Source: Roseibium sediminis (GTDB taxonomy: Bacteria; Pseudomonadota; Alphaproteobacteria; Rhizobiales; Stappiaceae). From it: a stretch of DNA of 64,000 nt. Of this stretch, positions 50,860 to 59,559 are shown one piece after another (the first letter of the stretch is position 1; every line of letters starts with the position of its first letter). Made by a program: the position numbers and the translations under genes. The notes beneath the pieces are model-generated. The model ran no database searches. It had not been told where the DNA came from and worked only from the letters and a program-made list of their open reading frames with translations. The stretch is from assembly GCF_008711325.1 (NCBI RefSeq), contig NZ_VXDB01000015.1, positions 62,001-126,000 on the forward strand. Reading direction: 5' to 3'.

Positions 50860-51782
50860 TGTTGGCCCTTTACAAGGTCGACGAAAATGTCTTCGAGCGA
50901 ACTTTGCGTGGTCTGAAGATCATGGAACCGGATGTCCGCATCAGAAAGTGCGGTCAAAAGGGAGGTAATGCCGGTTCGCTCGCTCTGGGTGTCATAGGTG
51001 TAGGTCAGGGTTTTGCCCTCTGCACAGAGCACCAGATCAAACCCCGACAGGTTGTCCGGTATGCGGCTCAAAACCTCCTGCAGGACAAGCTTCAGCTCCT
51101 TTCGGCCGAGCTTGCGCATGAGTTCGGCCTTTTCCTCAACAAGGATGATTTCGCCCTTGTTGATGACACCGACCCGGTCGGCCATTTCCTCTGCTTCCTC
51201 GATATAGTGCGTGGTGAGGATGATGGTGACACCGCGTTCCTTGAGCTTGTCGACGAGACGCCACATGTCGTGGCGCAGCTCCACGTCGACCCCGGCTGTC
51301 GGTTCATCCAGGAACAGGATCTTGGGTTCGTGCGCGAGAGCCTTTGCCACCAGAAGGCGGCGCTTCATGCCGCCGGACAGAGACATGATCTGGTTGTCGC
51401 GCTTGTCCCAGAGGGTAAGGTCCTTCAGGATGCTTTCGATCAAGGCGGGATTTGCCGGAAGGCCAAAAAGGCCGCGGGTGAACTGGACGGTATTCAGCAC
51501 AGGTTCAAAGGGCGCGGTCGGCATTTCCTGCGGAACCAGTCCGATCAGCTGTCGGGCAGCCCGAAACTCCTTGATCGCGTCATGTCCGCCAACGGTGATC
51601 GTTCCCGATGTCGGGCGTACCAGACCGCAGATGGTGCTGATCAATGTGGTCTTTCCGGCACCATTGGGCCCCAGAAGAGCGAAAACCTCGCCTTCCTTGA
51701 TGTCGAGCGACACGGATTTGAGCGCTGAAAAGCCGCTGTCATAGGTCTTCGTGAGATCCCTGACAGAAATGATCGAGGACAT
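50856..51782 (-). CDS. ABC transporter ATP-binding protein, YadG-like
   Basis: 308 residues from the ATG at 51782, preceded by AAGG at good spacing; an ATG 30 bases upstream gives 318. ABC ATPase with Walker [12 protein letters not shown]-loop LVPQEMP, signature [15 protein letters not shown], Walker [13 protein letters not shown] and H-loop [17 protein letters not shown]. The C-terminal DUF4162-like extension follows ([18 protein letters not shown]). Coupled to the permease gene by an ATGA overlap; the pair forms an exporter. Confidence 0.94.
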   Translation of the reverse strand: MSSIISVRDLTKTYDSGFSALKSVSLDIKEGEVFALLGPNGAGKTTLISTICGLVRPTSGTITVGGHDAIKEFRAARQLIGLVPQEMPTAPFEPVLNTVQFTRGLFGLPANPALIESILKDLTLWDKRDNQIMSLSGGMKRRLLVAKALAHEPKILFLDEPTAGVDVELRHDMWRLVDKLKERGVTIILTTHYIEEAEEMADRVGVINKGEIILVEEKAELMRKLGRKELKLVLQEVLSRIPDNLSGFDLVLCAEGKTLTYTYDTQSERTGITSLLTALSDADIRFHDLQTTQSSLEDIFVDLVKGQQ

Positions 51783-52030
51783 GGGAACCTTGTTCGGATT
51801 GTTTGCGAGCAACTCCGACTTGGCAAAACCGGAAGCTGAATCAGTGCAAGATTTGAAAAACGATTTCGCTGCACCCTGCCAGAAGTGCCGGGGAATGAAA
51901 AGGGGCGCTCTGATGGCGCAGATCGTTCACGATATGGAAACAGAGCGTCGCAACTGGTGGGGGCTGGTCCCGCTCACGTGGACGCTTACATTGAAGGCCA
52001 AGCACTTAACACCCTATCGGGAGAGACATC

Positions 52031-52933
52031 ATGTCAATCAGACCCGTAAAGCACATTGGCCAGACCCAGCCGACGCTTGAAGGCGCCGGCGTCAAGCTGG
52101 AACGCGTTTTCGGATTTCAGGATCCGTCGCTGGTCGACCCGTTTCTGCTTCTGGACGATTTCCGCAATGAAAGGCCGGAAGACTATCTGGCCGGTTTTCC
52201 CTGGCATCCCCATCGCGGCATCGAAACCATCACCTATGTTCTGGCCGGTACGGTGGAGCATGGGGACAGTCTCGGCAATACTGGTAATCTGGGTGCCGGC
52301 GATGTCCAGTGGATGACTGCCGGGCGTGGGATCATGCATCAGGAAATGCCGAAGGGTGATGCCAAGGGCCGGATGCACGGCTTCCAGCTTTGGGCAAACC
52401 TGCCGTCGAACCTGAAGATGACCGAGCCCCGCTATCAGGATGTGAAATCTTCCGAAATTCCGGTTGTCACCGACGATGACGGAACGTCTGCGCGGATCAT
52501 CTGCGGTGAATTCTGGGGCAAGCGCGGTCCGGTCGATGGAATTGCGGCTGAACCGCAATATCTCGATATCCATGTTCCCGGAGGCCGCAAGAAGCGCTTC
52601 AAGGTGGACACGCACAAGCAGACCTTCGCCTATATCTTCGAAGGTTCCGGTCGTTTCGACTATGCGTCCGATCCGTTTGGCGTTCTCACTGAAAAGGAGT
52701 TCGCCGGAGAGGAACTGCATATTCGCGATGAAACGGGCGATCGCTCGCTGGTGATCTTTGGAGCGGGTGATGAGGTCGTGGTTCAGGCCGGGGAGCAGGG
52801 AATTCGCTTCCTGCTGGTGTCAGGGGCGCCGATCAAGGAGCCGGTTGCCTGGCATGGTCCGATCGTCATGAACACACGGGCCGAGCTCATGCAGGCGTTC
52901 AATGAACTGAGGAATGGCACCTTCGTTCGGTGA
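52031..52933 (+). CDS. pirin family protein
   Basis: 300 residues, bicupin. The N-terminal cupin holds the metal ligands H59 and H61 (WHPHRGIET), H103 and E105 (GIMHQEMP). Pirins bind Fe and some have quercetin 2,3-dioxygenase activity; others modulate metabolic enzymes, so the role here is open. Seen also: GAGDVQWMTAGRGI and the C-terminal cupin (YLDIHVPGGRKKRF; YIFEGSGRF). ATG at 52031, alone between the ABC operon and the GNAT-Nudix gene, with a terminator after it. Confidence 0.93.
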   Translation: MSIRPVKHIGQTQPTLEGAGVKLERVFGFQDPSLVDPFLLLDDFRNERPEDYLAGFPWHPHRGIETITYVLAGTVEHGDSLGNTGNLGAGDVQWMTAGRGIMHQEMPKGDAKGRMHGFQLWANLPSNLKMTEPRYQDVKSSEIPVVTDDDGTSARIICGEFWGKRGPVDGIAAEPQYLDIHVPGGRKKRFKVDTHKQTFAYIFEGSGRFDYASDPFGVLTEKEFAGEELHIRDETGDRSLVIFGAGDEVVVQAGEQGIRFLLVSGAPIKEPVAWHGPIVMNTRAELMQAFNELRNGTFVR

Positions 52934-52959
52934 CAATCGCTCGAAAAGACACCCCATAG

Positions 52960-52989
52960 GGCCGCTTCGGAAACGGAGCGGCCATTTTT
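52960..52989 (+). terminator. rho-independent terminator after the pirin gene
   Basis: Ten-base stem with one T-G pair (52960-52969 with 52974-52983), GAAA loop, T run 52985-52989. Confidence 0.92.
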
Positions 52990-53056
52990 ATTCTGCCTTG
53001 CCAGCAAGGGAATTGAAGGTTAGCCGATAGGTCGTTTTGCAAAACGGTGATTGTTC

Positions 53057-54223
53057 ATGACCTTGAAACTGCGTCCGGCTCGGCCTGATGATGCTACTGC
53101 TCTGACTGCCATTCTCCACCGCGGCAAAGCCTCCTGGGGGTATCCGGATGACAAGATGGCGGAGTTTCGGGAGCACTGGCGGATTTCGGAAGAAAAGATC
53201 GCCGGTATGACCGTACTTGTCGCGGAAAGAGATGGTGTTCCGTGCGCCTTTTTGAGTGTTGGCCCGCGCGATGATCAGACGCTTCTGGTGGACGACCTCT
53301 TTGTAGACCCGACAGCGCAAGGGCAGGGTGTCGGCTCCCTGTTGCTCTTGCGCGCTGAGGATATCGCCCGATCGCAGCGTCTCTCAAGGCTCTATCTGGA
53401 GAGCGATATTCATGCCGAGGCGTTCTATCTCAAACACGGGTTCAAGACCGTCTCGCATAAACCGAGCGAGATGATCCCGGGAAAACAATTGCCGCTTATG
53501 GAGAAGACGGTTCCATCTGCTGTGCATGTTGTCTCCTCGCTCGATATCAGGTTGGATTCAGAAAAGCCTTGGGGCTTTGAGCTTGAAAACAAGGAGGAGA
53601 TTGATCGTCATTGGGAAAAAGTCATGGATGGCAATCAGCAGCTTTGGGATGGGCGCGTCCTGAAACTGGTTTCCAGCCGGTTTCACGATGGAGTGTTTTC
53701 AGGACGGTGTTGCATTTGCAACTTTTCCAGCTTTCTTGCCTGGCGAGACTGGGGTGCTCCGGACCCTTCTGCCTTTAACCTGTTCGGATCTGCAGTGCTT
53801 CGTAGTTCCGATGGTGCCTTGCTCTACGGCGTCATGTCCAACCACACCGCCAATGCAGGAAAGGTCTATCCTCCCGGGGGAAATCTGGACCCGGATGATG
53901 TCCGCGCCGACGGGACTGTCGACATCAAGGCGGCTATTTATCGCGAATTGGAAGAAGAGACCGGGTTGAGCGCATCTGCTGTACAGGAAGGCGAGCTTCT
54001 GATCGCCTTCGATGGGCCGCGGATAAGTGTTGCACAGGTTTTTAACGTGCCGTTTGATGCGGACGATCTGGCCCGTCAGATCATGGACCACTCCCTTGCC
54101 TCGCAGGAACAGGAGCTTGCGGATATCAGGATTATCCGTGAAATCGACGATCTTCATGATCCGATGATTGTCCCCTATGCTCGAGAAATTGGATTCTACG
54201 TTCTTGGGGCGCGTGCTGCTTAA
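53057..54223 (+). CDS. GNAT acetyltransferase-Nudix hydrolase fusion
   Basis: 388 residues from the ATG at 53057; a TTG lies six bases upstream. The first 150 residues are a GNAT domain (LRPARPDDATALTAIL; acetyl-CoA loop QGQGVGS at 88-94; AEAFYLKHGFKTV). The remainder is a Nudix domain (PSAFNLFGSAVLRSSDGALL; GKVYPPGGNL; Nudix helix RELEEETGL at 296-304; DGPRISVAQVFNVPF). The Nudix box has a longer loop than the GX5EX7 consensus and Val in place of its first Glu, while the metal-binding REUXEEXGU part is intact. A role in removing or acylating an amine-containing metabolite is only a guess. Confidence 0.87.
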   Translation: MTLKLRPARPDDATALTAILHRGKASWGYPDDKMAEFREHWRISEEKIAGMTVLVAERDGVPCAFLSVGPRDDQTLLVDDLFVDPTAQGQGVGSLLLLRAEDIARSQRLSRLYLESDIHAEAFYLKHGFKTVSHKPSEMIPGKQLPLMEKTVPSAVHVVSSLDIRLDSEKPWGFELENKEEIDRHWEKVMDGNQQLWDGRVLKLVSSRFHDGVFSGRCCICNFSSFLAWRDWGAPDPSAFNLFGSAVLRSSDGALLYGVMSNHTANAGKVYPPGGNLDPDDVRADGTVDIKAAIYRELEEETGLSASAVQEGELLIAFDGPRISVAQVFNVPFDADDLARQIMDHSLASQEQELADIRIIREIDDLHDPMIVPYAREIGFYVLGARAA

Positions 54224-54336
54224 AGAGACTGTTCACCATGGCACCACGGAAGAGGGTGGCGAAGCGGTTCAGTCCGTGCAAAAGTCGCGCGACTCGCATT
54301 GCAAAAAGTCGAGTTGATTGAAGGGAGATTTTGCTG

Positions 54337-55248
54337 ATGGGTCGTCGTTACGCCATTCTTGACGTCTTCACGAACACTGCGCTTGCGGGCAATCCGCTCG
54401 CTGTCGTTCTGGATTCGGACGGTCTTGAAGATGCCCAGATGCAGGCCATTGCCAAGGAATTCAACCTCTCCGAAACGGTTTTCGTCTCTCCTCCGGAAAA
54501 CCCGGGTCACTCGGCCAATGTGCGCATCTTCACGCCGGGCGTCGAGCTTCCCTTTGCAGGCCATCCAACGGTTGGCACAGCGATCCTGCTCGCAACGGAA
54601 CGTTTTGGCGATGTCGAGGGCGAACAGGATGCGGTTGTTGTCCTGAAACAGAAAATCGGTGTTGTTCGCTGTGCGGTCGTGCTGCGCCAGCATGCTGCCG
54701 CCTTTGCCGAATTTGATGTGCCGAAGCTTCCAGAACCGGCCGGACCGACAAACAACAACGAACTGATTGCCGAGGCGCTGGGCCTTGAGCCCTCCGACAT
54801 CGGGTTCGAAAACCACGACCCTTGCCGGTTCAAGGTCGGGTCGCCGTTCAACTTCGTTCCGGTCCGCGATCTGGATGCGCTGACCCGCGCCAAACCGAAC
54901 ATGGCGCGCTGGCGCAAGGCCTTTGGCCATGACGAGCACAATGACGCCTATGTCTACTGCCGCGAGACACGGTCACACGAAAGCGCCTTTCAGGCCCGCA
55001 TGTTTGCCCCCGAAATGGGAATTGCCGAAGACCCGGCCACAGGGTCGGCCGCAGCGGCCTTCGCCGGTGTCGTCAATTTCTATGACGGCCTGACGGAGGG
55101 CACGCATCACATCCGCATCGAACAGGGTTTCATCATGGGGCGGCCGTCCCTGATTGACCTCGAAATCGATATTGAACGCGGCAAGATGCATGCTGTCCGC
55201 ATTGGCGGGCAGGCCAAGCTGGTGGCCCGCGGCGAGCTGTTTGTCTGA
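54337..55248 (+). CDS. PhzF-family isomerase/epimerase-like protein
   Basis: 303 residues from the ATG at 54337, which has AAGGGAG nine bases upstream; an in-frame TTG six bases earlier is too close to it. The PhzF fold (diaminopimelate epimerase-like) is shown by LDVFTNTALAGNPLAVV, the catalytic Glu46 in EFNLSETVFV, FTPGVELPFAGHPTVGTA, and EDPATGSAAAAFAG. Relatives include PhzF of phenazine synthesis, but no phenazine genes are here, so the substrate is unknown. Confidence 0.92.
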   Translation: MGRRYAILDVFTNTALAGNPLAVVLDSDGLEDAQMQAIAKEFNLSETVFVSPPENPGHSANVRIFTPGVELPFAGHPTVGTAILLATERFGDVEGEQDAVVVLKQKIGVVRCAVVLRQHAAAFAEFDVPKLPEPAGPTNNNELIAEALGLEPSDIGFENHDPCRFKVGSPFNFVPVRDLDALTRAKPNMARWRKAFGHDEHNDAYVYCRETRSHESAFQARMFAPEMGIAEDPATGSAAAAFAGVVNFYDGLTEGTHHIRIEQGFIMGRPSLIDLEIDIERGKMHAVRIGGQAKLVARGELFV

Positions 55249-55422
55249 GCCAAGAGAGCTCTAAAACCGACATTTCCCGTTGCGCCACACCCATTTGGGA
55301 ACAATGCGTGTTGCATCGGGAAAAATCCTGCCTTATGAACAGGGCACGTTAACTCATCGGTCACGTTTCAGGCTCAGCCTGAATATTCCTTGTGACCCGA
55401 ATAGGCCGAGACCCGACAGAAC

Positions 55423-55521
55423 ATGATCGCGACGCGCGACATTGTTGGACATTCGAACGACGCGCAGACTTTGCGCGGCGGCCTTATTCTCCTTGGCGAC
55501 CTCCTCCTTAGATGCCCCTGA
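55423..55521 (+). CDS. leucine-rich leader peptide of leuA attenuator
   Basis: 32 codons upstream of leuA. The peptide contains LILLGDLLL at codons 21-29, with seven leucines in total, and ends CP-stop. A short leucine-rich frame before a leucine biosynthesis gene is the mark of transcription attenuation, in which leucyl-tRNA shortage stalls the ribosome. Its TGA lies in the 5' arm of a stem (55515-55522 with 55559-55566), as expected. The ribosome binding site is weak. Predicted leucine attenuators upstream of leuA are known in alphaproteobacteria. Confidence 0.82.
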   Translation: MIATRDIVGHSNDAQTLRGGLILLGDLLLRCP

Positions 55522-55566
55522 GCGTCGGCTGAACCGTGTTTTGATGAACGGACGGGCACTCAGGGG
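55515..55566 (+). promoter_or_regulatory. attenuator stem of the leuA leader
   Basis: CCCCTGAG (55515-55522) pairs perfectly with CTCAGGGG (55559-55566) around a 36-base loop. The first arm overlaps the leader-peptide stop, so a translating ribosome would block it. A second small hairpin GCGCA-GACTT-TGCGC is inside the leader frame. I do not see a T tract after the stem, so the terminator form is not fully resolved. Confidence 0.6.
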
Positions 55567-55663
55567 GATAAGCGCTTCACCAGAGATATCTTGAAAACAA
55601 GATCGTGCCTGTGAGCCATTTGAGAACACCGTTCCAGAGCCGATCGTCACGAGGGAAAACAAC

Positions 55664-57217
55664 ATGACCACCACCGACAAGGATCAGGTCCGCATCTTCG
55701 ATACGACCTTGCGCGACGGCGAGCAGTCGCCCGGCGCGTCCATGACCTTGGAAGAGAAGCTGCAGATCGCCGAAATCCTCGACGAGATGGGCGTCGACAT
55801 CATCGAAGCCGGTTTCCCGATTGCATCCAATGGTGACTTCGAGGCGGTCTGCGAGATTGCAAAGAACTCGAAGAACTCCGTGATTGCCGGCCTTGCCCGT
55901 GCGATCCATGCGGATATCGACCGCTGCGGCGACGCCGTGCGTCATGCTGAAAAGGGCCGCATTCACACCTTCGTCTCCACGTCCCCGATCCATCTGCAGT
56001 ATCAGATGAACAAGACGCAGGAGCAGGTGCTGGAAATCATCACCGACACGGTGACCCGCTCGCGCAACCTGATTGACGATGTGGAATGGTCTGCCATGGA
56101 CGCGACCCGCACGCCGATCGACTATCTGTGCCAGTGCGTGGAAGCGGCGATCAAGGCCGGTGCGACCACCATCAACCTGCCGGATACGGTCGGCTATGCA
56201 ACGCCGGACGAATACAAGAAGATGTTCTCCGACATCATCGAACGCGTGCCGAACAGCGACAAGGCGATCTTCTCCGTGCACTGCCATGACGATCTGGGGC
56301 TGGCTGTTGCCAACTCCCTGGCCGGTGTGGCTGGCGGTGCGCGACAGGTCGAGTGCACGATCAACGGTCTGGGGGAGCGTGCAGGCAATGCGGCGCTGGA
56401 AGAGATCGTCATGTCGATCCGCACCCGCGGGGATGTTCTGCCCTATACCTGCAATATCGATCCGTTGTTCATGACCCGCGCGTCCAAGCTGGTGTCTGCA
56501 GCCTCCGGTTTTGCGGTCCAGTACAACAAGGCCATTGTCGGCAAGAACGCCTTCGCACATGAAAGCGGCATCCATCAGGATGGCATGCTGAAGAATGCCG
56601 AGACCTACGAGATCATGCGTCCGGAAGATGTTGGCGTGAAAGCGACCTCGCTGGTTATGGGCAAGCACTCGGGCCGTCATGCGTTCAAGGACAAGCTGAA
56701 GGATCTGGGCTACGAGCTGGGCGACAACGCCCTGCAGGAAGCTTTCCGTCGCTTCAAGGATCTGGCCGACCGCAAGAAGCATGTCTATGACGAGGACATC
56801 GAGGCGCTGGTTGAAAACGAAATCGCGATTGCAGGTGAAAACACCAAGGTGATCGCCCTGACCGTGATTGCCGGCACCGGCGGTCCGCAGAAGGCGATCC
56901 TGACCATGGACGTCAATGGCAAGCACGAGACCCGTGAAGCCACCGGCGACGGCCCGGTTGATGCGACCTTCAACGCGATCAAGATGATCTGCCCGCATGA
57001 AGCCAAGCTGTCGCTGTATCAGGTTCACGCCGTGACCGAGGGCACGGACGCGCAGGCGGAAGTTTCCGTTCGCCTCGAAGCCAATGGCCGCATTTCCACC
57101 GGCAAGGGTGCCGACACCGACACGCTTGTTGCCTCGGCCCGCGCTTATGTGTCTGCCATGAACAAGCTGGCCCAACGCCAGCAGGGTGCAAACCCGGGTG
57201 CGCTGAAGGCTGTTTGA
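55664..57217 (+). CDS. leuA: 2-isopropylmalate synthase LeuA
   Basis: 517 residues. It condenses acetyl-CoA with 2-oxoisovalerate, the first step of leucine synthesis. Seen: the TIM-barrel start [16 protein letters not shown], metal-binding [30 protein letters not shown] and [13 protein letters not shown]. The C-terminal allosteric LeuA dimer domain (about 390-510) is expected to bind leucine for feedback inhibition. ATG at 55664 with AGGGAA upstream. It is preceded by a leader peptide and attenuator stem and followed by a terminator, so it forms a single-gene unit. Confidence 0.97.
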   Translation: MTTTDKDQVRIFDTTLRDGEQSPGASMTLEEKLQIAEILDEMGVDIIEAGFPIASNGDFEAVCEIAKNSKNSVIAGLARAIHADIDRCGDAVRHAEKGRIHTFVSTSPIHLQYQMNKTQEQVLEIITDTVTRSRNLIDDVEWSAMDATRTPIDYLCQCVEAAIKAGATTINLPDTVGYATPDEYKKMFSDIIERVPNSDKAIFSVHCHDDLGLAVANSLAGVAGGARQVECTINGLGERAGNAALEEIVMSIRTRGDVLPYTCNIDPLFMTRASKLVSAASGFAVQYNKAIVGKNAFAHESGIHQDGMLKNAETYEIMRPEDVGVKATSLVMGKHSGRHAFKDKLKDLGYELGDNALQEAFRRFKDLADRKKHVYDEDIEALVENEIAIAGENTKVIALTVIAGTGGPQKAILTMDVNGKHETREATGDGPVDATFNAIKMICPHEAKLSLYQVHAVTEGTDAQAEVSVRLEANGRISTGKGADTDTLVASARAYVSAMNKLAQRQQGANPGALKAV

Positions 57218-57243
57218 GCGGTTGCCATCTTTACGAAATGACG

Positions 57244-57270
57244 AAGGGGAGCCGATTGGCTCCCCTTTTT
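57244..57270 (+). terminator. rho-independent terminator after leuA
   Basis: Ten-base stem AAGGGGAGCC/GGCTCCCCTT (57244-57253 with 57258-57267), GATT loop, T run to 57270. Confidence 0.95.
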
Positions 57271-57272
57271 GT

Positions 57273-57797
57273 CTATTGCGCTCCGTAATCAGCTCGCGTT
57301 AGCCGATAGAAGGTCAGATCTTCGTCTTCAATGTGTCTGTTTTGCCAAAAGGTCAGCCCGGCCTTTTCCATGACCTTCAATGATTTTAAGTGCTCGGAAA
57401 CAGCGAAGGCAATCAGGTGGTCGTGTTGGGTGTTTTCAAAGAACCAGTCAACCAGTGCGGTTGCAATTTCGGTCGCATAGCCTTGGCCCCATGCATTGCG
57501 CCTGAAGCTATAGCCCAGCTCCCAACCAGCAGGCTCTGTGTGCCATGAGAAACCGGCTCTTCCCAGAAACTCACCGTTGCGGGTCTCGACCTTCCATTTG
57601 CCCAGACCGGCAGTCTTGTTGTCTTCTATATAGCGGTCCAGCCGACTGCGAACTTCTGCTTCCGGCATTGGGACCGGACCGCATGAGAGGTAGCGATTGA
57701 CCTCCGGGTCTGAGTGGAGATCGAGCAAGTTGGCGAAATCCTGCTCCGTAATCGGGCGAATGCGTAACCGCTCTGTTTCTAAAATGATGTCGGGCAG
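57273..57797 (-). CDS. GNAT acetyltransferase (RimJ/RimL-like), probable CTG start
   Basis: 174 residues if it starts at CTG 57797, giving LPDIILETERLRIRPI. TTG at 57728 is the first conventional start but would remove the conserved first strand ETERLRIRP. GGAG lies eight bases before the CTG. The acetyl-CoA loop is RNAWGQGYA and the fold matches the RimJ/RimL group (LGRAGFSWH; ELGYSFRRNAWGQGYATEI). It follows the other GNAT gene after a terminator and is paralogous to it (shared KWKV-x-FLG-x-AG and WFF-x-NT). Confidence 0.82.
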   Translation of the reverse strand: MPDIILETERLRIRPITEQDFANLLDLHSDPEVNRYLSCGPVPMPEAEVRSRLDRYIEDNKTAGLGKWKVETRNGEFLGRAGFSWHTEPAGWELGYSFRRNAWGQGYATEIATALVDWFFENTQHDHLIAFAVSEHLKSLKVMEKAGLTFWQNRHIEDEDLTFYRLTRADYGAQ

Positions 57798-57814
57798 CTG
57801 AAAAACTCCAGAAC

Positions 57815-57843
57815 AAAAAAGAACCCTGCCGAGGCAGGGTTCT
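57815..57843 (-). terminator. rho-independent terminator between the two GNAT genes
   Basis: AGAACCCTGC/GCAGGGTTCT stem (57820s with 57834-57843) with CGAG loop; on the minus strand it ends in six T, immediately before the GGAG that serves the next gene. Confidence 0.9.
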
Positions 57844-57876
57844 GGATGAATTTGGTCGCGGTGTGGCAGCCGATGG

Positions 57877-58419
57877 TCAGGCAGACATCACATAGGTCTG
57901 CATGGAGGGGCTGAGGACCTGGAAGACGTCGCAGGGCATGCCGTCCACGCGCTTGCTTTCGCGGTAATAGAAGCCGGAATCCAGCATGGTCTCACGCACG
58001 AGCTTGTTGTCTGTGCGAACGACGGCCACCAGATGCGAGAAATAGGTGTTGTCGAAGAACCAGTCGATGAGTTCCCGGCACAGGCGCTCCGGCAGCTGCG
58101 GATGTTTTTCGATGGCTTCGATGGACAGGCAATAGTCCAGCTCGATTTCGGAAGTTTCGTCACTGGCTGAATATCCGGCCCAGCCAAGAAACGTTCCGTC
58201 CTTCCGGGATACCTTCCAGCGCGAGAAGCCATGTTGCTCCTGATGCTCGATGGCCTCGTGAACGAAAGTGCGAGCGGACGCATCGGTCCAGTCATTCGGG
58301 TTCATGCAGATGAAGCGGGCGACACGGGGATCCTGCCACAGGTTCTCGATCAAACCGATGTCTGCGCCTGTGAAAGGCTCAAGCCGCAGCTCCCCGATTT
58401 TCACGACAAGATCTTGCAC
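57877..58419 (-). CDS. GNAT acetyltransferase family protein
   Basis: 180 residues from the GTG at 58419, which has AAGGAGG five bases upstream. It matches the RimJ/RimL-type fold (LVVKIGELRLEPFTGADI; RWKVSRKDGTFLGWAGYSAS; ELDYCLSIEAIEKHPQL; RELIDWFFDNTYFSHLVAVV). The acetyl-CoA loop is degenerate: at the Q/RxxGxG position it reads AIEKHPQL, so catalytic activity is doubtful. It is a paralogue of the neighbouring GNAT gene. Confidence 0.82.
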   Translation of the reverse strand: MQDLVVKIGELRLEPFTGADIGLIENLWQDPRVARFICMNPNDWTDASARTFVHEAIEHQEQHGFSRWKVSRKDGTFLGWAGYSASDETSEIELDYCLSIEAIEKHPQLPERLCRELIDWFFDNTYFSHLVAVVRTDNKLVRETMLDSGFYYRESKRVDGMPCDVFQVLSPSMQTYVMSA

Positions 58420-58574
58420 AACGGCCTCCTTCGTGTGGTTGCTTGTTTGCCAGTTAAAATTGCGTACGCGAATGAACGGAGTTTTCAGTTCCCATTGGGC
58501 ATCATGAATTATTTAACTAAGAATGACCCAGCGTTCGGTATATAGCACACAAAAAACGGAAATTTCCAGTTTTC

Positions 58575-59522
58575 TTACCCTGCGTCGCGACTTTCGTCTA
58601 GTGCGCTGCAAAAAATTACGGCCGCATCAACTAAACTTTTGCGTGTATGTGACTTTGACGGATCGATGCGACACCAGTGTGACATCTGGTTGCGGAACCA
58701 TGTTTCCTGACGCTTGGCATATTGTCTTGTTGCGATGACAAGCTGCTCAAGTGCTTCTGTTTCGGTCATGCTTCCAGACAGAAACGCACTGACTTCGCGT
58801 ACGCCAATCGCGCGCATCGCCGGAAGGGTTGGATCAAGGTGCCGGTCAAGCAGGCTGGAAACCTCCGCGCAACCCTCGGGACCAAGCATCAGGGCACCGC
58901 GTTGTGCAATGCGGTCGTGGAGCCATGGGCGAGGCGGGCTGAGGACCAGCGGCAGCGCATCGGACAGGGGAACGAGGGGCTTGGACTGGGCATCGTTTTG
59001 CCAATCCGACAGGCGACGCCCGGTCGATTCGACCACTTCCAGCGCACGGGTGAGTCGCTGAAGGTCGATCAGGTCGCGGGCAGCTTCCGGGTCCTTTTCG
59101 CAAAGGACCGCAGCGATACCTGCAGCTCCCTCCCGGTTTGCAAGCTCACGGCATGCCTCCCGGACGTCCGGTTTGATCTCCGGGATCTCGGCAAAGCCTT
59201 CCGTCAGGGCCTTGTAGTAGAGCCCCGTTCCTCCCACCAGAATGGGGGCAGGGCTCGTGGTATTGGCAAGAAGGTCTTTCACCGCGCGCAGCCAGTCGCC
59301 GGTCGAAAAGGCCGTGCCGGGGTCGACAGTGCCATAAAGGCGGTGGGGGGCTTCGGCCTCTTCTTCCGGGCTCGGGCGGGCTGTGATCAGGCGAAGGCCA
59401 TCATAAACCTGCATGGAATCGGCATTGATGATGACACGCCCCAGCCGATGTGACAGTTCCAGCGCCAATGCCGACTTGCCGCTGGCGGTCGGTCCGGCTA
59501 TCAGGATGACGCGGCGGTCCAT
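58575..59522 (-). CDS. miaA: tRNA dimethylallyltransferase MiaA
   Basis: 315 residues from the ATG at 59522; an ATG at 59561 would add 13. MiaA transfers dimethylallyl to A37 of tRNAs reading U-initial codons. P-loop GPTASGKS is at 10-17, catalytic D35 in INADSMQVY, and TARPSPEEE and GGTGLYYKALTEG follow. The tRNA-binding C-terminal part reads AIGVREVSAFLSG and RQYAKRQETWFRNQ. Divergent from serB with almost no gap; if the 59561 start is used, the two start codons overlap in CATG. Confidence 0.94.
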   Translation of the reverse strand: MDRRVILIAGPTASGKSALALELSHRLGRVIINADSMQVYDGLRLITARPSPEEEAEAPHRLYGTVDPGTAFSTGDWLRAVKDLLANTTSPAPILVGGTGLYYKALTEGFAEIPEIKPDVREACRELANREGAAGIAAVLCEKDPEAARDLIDLQRLTRALEVVESTGRRLSDWQNDAQSKPLVPLSDALPLVLSPPRPWLHDRIAQRGALMLGPEGCAEVSSLLDRHLDPTLPAMRAIGVREVSAFLSGSMTETEALEQLVIATRQYAKRQETWFRNQMSHWCRIDPSKSHTRKSLVDAAVIFCSALDESRDAG

Positions 59523-59559
59523 GCCGCTTGCCGTAATCACTTCGCCCAGGGTTTTTTCC

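Noticed and set aside
51751..52080. 110-codon plus-strand frame before the pirin gene
   Set aside because: It is antisense to the start of the ABC ATPase gene and overlaps the pirin gene; no motif.
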